Shown here: piece by piece, positions 4,226-6,168 of the stretch
Layout of the letters: each line of letters starts with the position of its first letter
Numbering within the stretch: the first letter of the stretch is position 1
NCBI GenBank assembly: GCA_028290165.1
Contig: JAQGKJ010000840.1
Span: 1-6,168 of the forward strand
DNA length: 6,168 nt
Origin: Bradyrhizobium sp.
GTDB taxonomy: Bacteria > Pseudomonadota > Alphaproteobacteria > Rhizobiales > Xanthobacteraceae
Direction of reading: 5' to 3'
The notes under the pieces: model-generated
The model's input: only the letters and a program-made list of their open reading frames with translations
The model's database searches: none
Told to the model about the DNA's origin: nothing
Program-made: the position numbers and the translations under genes

Positions 4226-6168
4226 CTAACTGTTCGGTCCGGTTTCCTCGACTGGCTTCGCGCGATGAGTCCCGCGAAGCCGCTCTGACAAGTTGATCAG
4301 GAACATTACTGTCGGCCGCAGGATGAAGAGATCCGCGACCAGGGCCGCAATCATCGCGAACGCGCTGAGCCAGCCAAACAGGCGCAGCGACGGCAGATCG
4401 GAAAACACCGTCACCACCAGTCCGCAGGCCAGCACCACCGTCGTCAGGATCAGCGCCGGACCGACCAGCACGGTCGCGCGCTCGACCGCCAATTCCGAAC
4501 TGACGCCCGGCTTGGACTCGAGCCGCAGCCGGTTGAGGAAGTGTATCGTCGCGCTGAGACCGAGGCCGAACGACACCGTCAGCGCAACCACGCTGGCGAA
4601 TTGCAGCCCCTCGCCCAGCGCCCACAGCACCGTGCCCGACAGCACCACGGGAAAAATGCCCGGCAGGACGCAGGCGAACATCACGACCCATGAGCGGAAC
4701 GCAAGCCCGATAAAGACGGCAACCAGGGCAAATTCGATGGTGAGCCCGCGGTTGAGCTTCTCGATCATGTTGGCGCTGTTGCGCGCGGCGATCGCCGAAA
4801 GACCGGTGACCGCGATCTCGTAACCGGGATGCTGTTTGCGCACCGTGTCCAGCGCATGATCGAGATTCTCGACGACGGGAAGAATTTCGCTGGAATCGAG
4901 ATCAGGAACCCGACCCGACACCACCACGGCATCCTGATTGGCGGAAATGAAACGCCGCACCAGGTACTCCGGGATCAGGTTGACATATTCCTTCAAGGTC
5001 GCGACGTCGGAACTTCCGGCCTTTTCCGCGAGCCAGCGCCGCAGCGTCTCCAATGACCAGACATTGCCGACACCGGCCTGTTTCTCGACCGCAGCGTGAA
5101 CATCGGCGATGGTCTGCAGCGTATCTGGGGCGTACAGCGACGCGCCCTTGGGGAATTCGATCAGGACATCGATCGCATTGGCCCCGGTCAGCTTGGCGTC
5201 GAGACGCCCTGAGGCCGCCACCGCCTGCTGCTTGTCCGGCACCTGATCGGCAAGCCGGTAGCGCGGCTCAAGATTCGCATAGATCACGGCCAGGCCGCCG
5301 ACGAAGATCACCGCAATCAGGCTGAACAGGCCGGGACGGCTGACCATGCGCACCGCGATCCAATAACAAAAATTGCGCAACATCTGGACGCCGGCGTCGG
5401 CGCTCTGGAATTTCACGGCGAAGACTCTTTCGTTGCGGACGAAGAGCACCCCGAACACCGGCACCAGCGAGAGCACCGCGATCAGCGCGATGACGGTGGC
5501 GGCAAGCCCGGCCTCGCCGAATTTGCGGATCAGGTCCGAATTCGAGAACTGCAGCGCAATGAACGATATGCCGGCGGTGCCATGGGTGAGCACGCAGGCG
5601 GGCCCGACCACGAGCACGGCGTTCCTGAACGCGGTGTACTTGTCCTGGCCCGCGATAAGGCGGTCGCGCGCCGCGAATGTCAGCTGCATCGAGTCCGAGA
5701 AGCTGATCACCATGATCAGCGGGGTCATTACGTTCAAGAACATATTGAGGTTGAAATTGGCCCATCCGAGACCGCCAAGCGCGAGCACAATCGCGATGAT
5801 CGGGGGGAATGCCGCAACGACCATGAACGATATCTTGCGGAAGAAGATGATCGCGATGATGCAGCCGGCCAGGATACCGAGGATATTGTAGGTCAGCCCG
5901 TCGCGCTTGACTGCGTTGCGGATTTCGAGCTGCATGACGGGAACGCCGGATAATTCGGCGTTCAAGCCACTGCCCTGGAGATCTTCGGCCATCAACTTTC
6001 TGATATCGCCGACCGTCTTGGCGAGCTTGTTACTGGCGACGACCTCGGGTTCGAGCGACAGCACGATCAGTGCCAGCGTGCCGTCTTCGGACAACAGCTT
6101 GCCGCGGATGATCTCGTTGGTTTTGACGGTGTCGATGAATTTGTCGTAGGCCGCACCTTCGGGCAGTT
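4226..6168 (-). CDS. hpnN: Hopanoid transporter HpnN, RND/MMPL superfamily (N-terminus cut by window edge)
   Basis: HpnN is an inner-membrane RND-type transporter needed to deliver hopanoids to the outer membrane. The 646 visible codons are uninterrupted to the TAG at 4228-4226. The family is near 870 residues, so about 220 N-terminal residues (TM1 and most of the first periplasmic domain) lie beyond the right edge. In order one sees the end of periplasmic domain 1, a TM2-TM6 bundle (visible residues about 90-245, with VISFSDSMQLTF in TM4), TM7 (PGLFSLIAVIFVGG), a second periplasmic domain of about 190 residues, then the TM8-TM12 bundle with SFGLGLSATIHFLNR in TM10, and a charged cytosolic tail. 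TM4 keeps an aspartate (codon 5695-5693), but the equivalent TM10 position is serine (4555-4553). The direction matches hpnC and hpnD, about 2.6 kb downstream. A generic MMPL exporter is the alternative, but the hopanoid context favours HpnN. Confidence 0.87.
   Translation of the reverse strand, partial: LPEGAAYDKFIDTVKTNEIIRGKLLSEDGTLALIVLSLEPEVVASNKLAKTVGDIRKLMAEDLQGSGLNAELSGVPVMQLEIRNAVKRDGLTYNILGILAGCIIAIIFFRKISFMVVAAFPPIIAIVLALGGLGWANFNLNMFLNVMTPLIMVISFSDSMQLTFAARDRLIAGQDKYTAFRNAVLVVGPACVLTHGTAGISFIALQFSNSDLIRKFGEAGLAATVIALIAVLSLVPVFGVLFVRNERVFAVKFQSADAGVQMLRNFCYWIAVRMVSRPGLFSLIAVIFVGGLAVIYANLEPRYRLADQVPDKQQAVAASGRLDAKLTGANAIDVLIEFPKGASLYAPDTLQTIADVHAAVEKQAGVGNVWSLETLRRWLAEKAGSSDVATLKEYVNLIPEYLVRRFISANQDAVVVSGRVPDLDSSEILPVVENLDHALDTVRKQHPGYEIAVTGLSAIAARNSANMIEKLNRGLTIEFALVAVFIGLAFRSWVVMFACVLPGIFPVVLSGTVLWALGEGLQFASVVALTVSFGLGLSATIHFLNRLRLESKPGVSSELAVERATVLVGPALILTTVVLACGLVVTVFSDLPSLRLFGWLSAFAMIAALVADLFILRPTVMFLINLSERLRGTHRAKPVEETGPNS

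Noticed and set aside
5373..5891. Plus-strand open frames across hpnN
   Set aside because: They are antisense to the transmembrane-rich HpnN frame and show no recognisable domain.
1..6168. tRNA or rRNA genes, CRISPR arrays, transposases, phage genes
   Set aside because: Nothing on either strand shows cloverleaf sequence, regularly spaced direct repeats, transposase motifs or phage proteins.

Overview
The window reads as chromosomal DNA of a GC-rich alphaproteobacterium, most likely a Bradyrhizobium/Rhodopseudomonas relative. The basis is protein-level recognition of HpnC, HpnD and HpnN, the style of the small exported proteins, and the GC-rich codon use. I could not run any search, so the genus is an inference.

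Layout from right to left, which is the transcription direction of most genes. At 6168-4226 on the minus strand is the C-terminal three quarters of hpnN, the hopanoid RND-family transporter; its start lies outside the window. At 4071-3110 (minus) is an ABC transporter substrate-binding protein gene of the TrpX-like/ABC_sub_bind family, broken by two frameshifts. At 2511-3011 (plus) is a small exported beta-rich protein of unknown function, with a good intrinsic terminator overlapping its stop codon. From about 2020 to 2510 is a divergent intergenic region with an AT-rich patch and a spaced inverted repeat. At 2019-1783 (minus) is a 78-residue secreted four-cysteine protein. At 1591-713 (minus) is hpnC, overlapping by 4 bases (ATGA) the start of hpnD, which runs off the left edge.

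How the genes work together: HpnD condenses two farnesyl diphosphates to presqualene diphosphate. HpnC converts this to hydroxysqualene. HpnE, expected just beyond the left edge, reduces that to squalene, which squalene-hopene cyclase turns into hopanoids. HpnN moves hopanoids toward the outer membrane. The window is therefore the hpnN-to-hpnCD part of a hopanoid cluster, with about 2.6 kb of unrelated small genes and one decaying gene between the transporter and the biosynthetic operon.

I do not see an undescribed multi-gene system here. The points most worth a second look are the doubly frameshifted substrate-binding protein, the cluster of short palindromes upstream of hpnC, the missing acidic residue in the second transmembrane half of HpnN, and the two uncharacterised secreted proteins inside the hopanoid locus.
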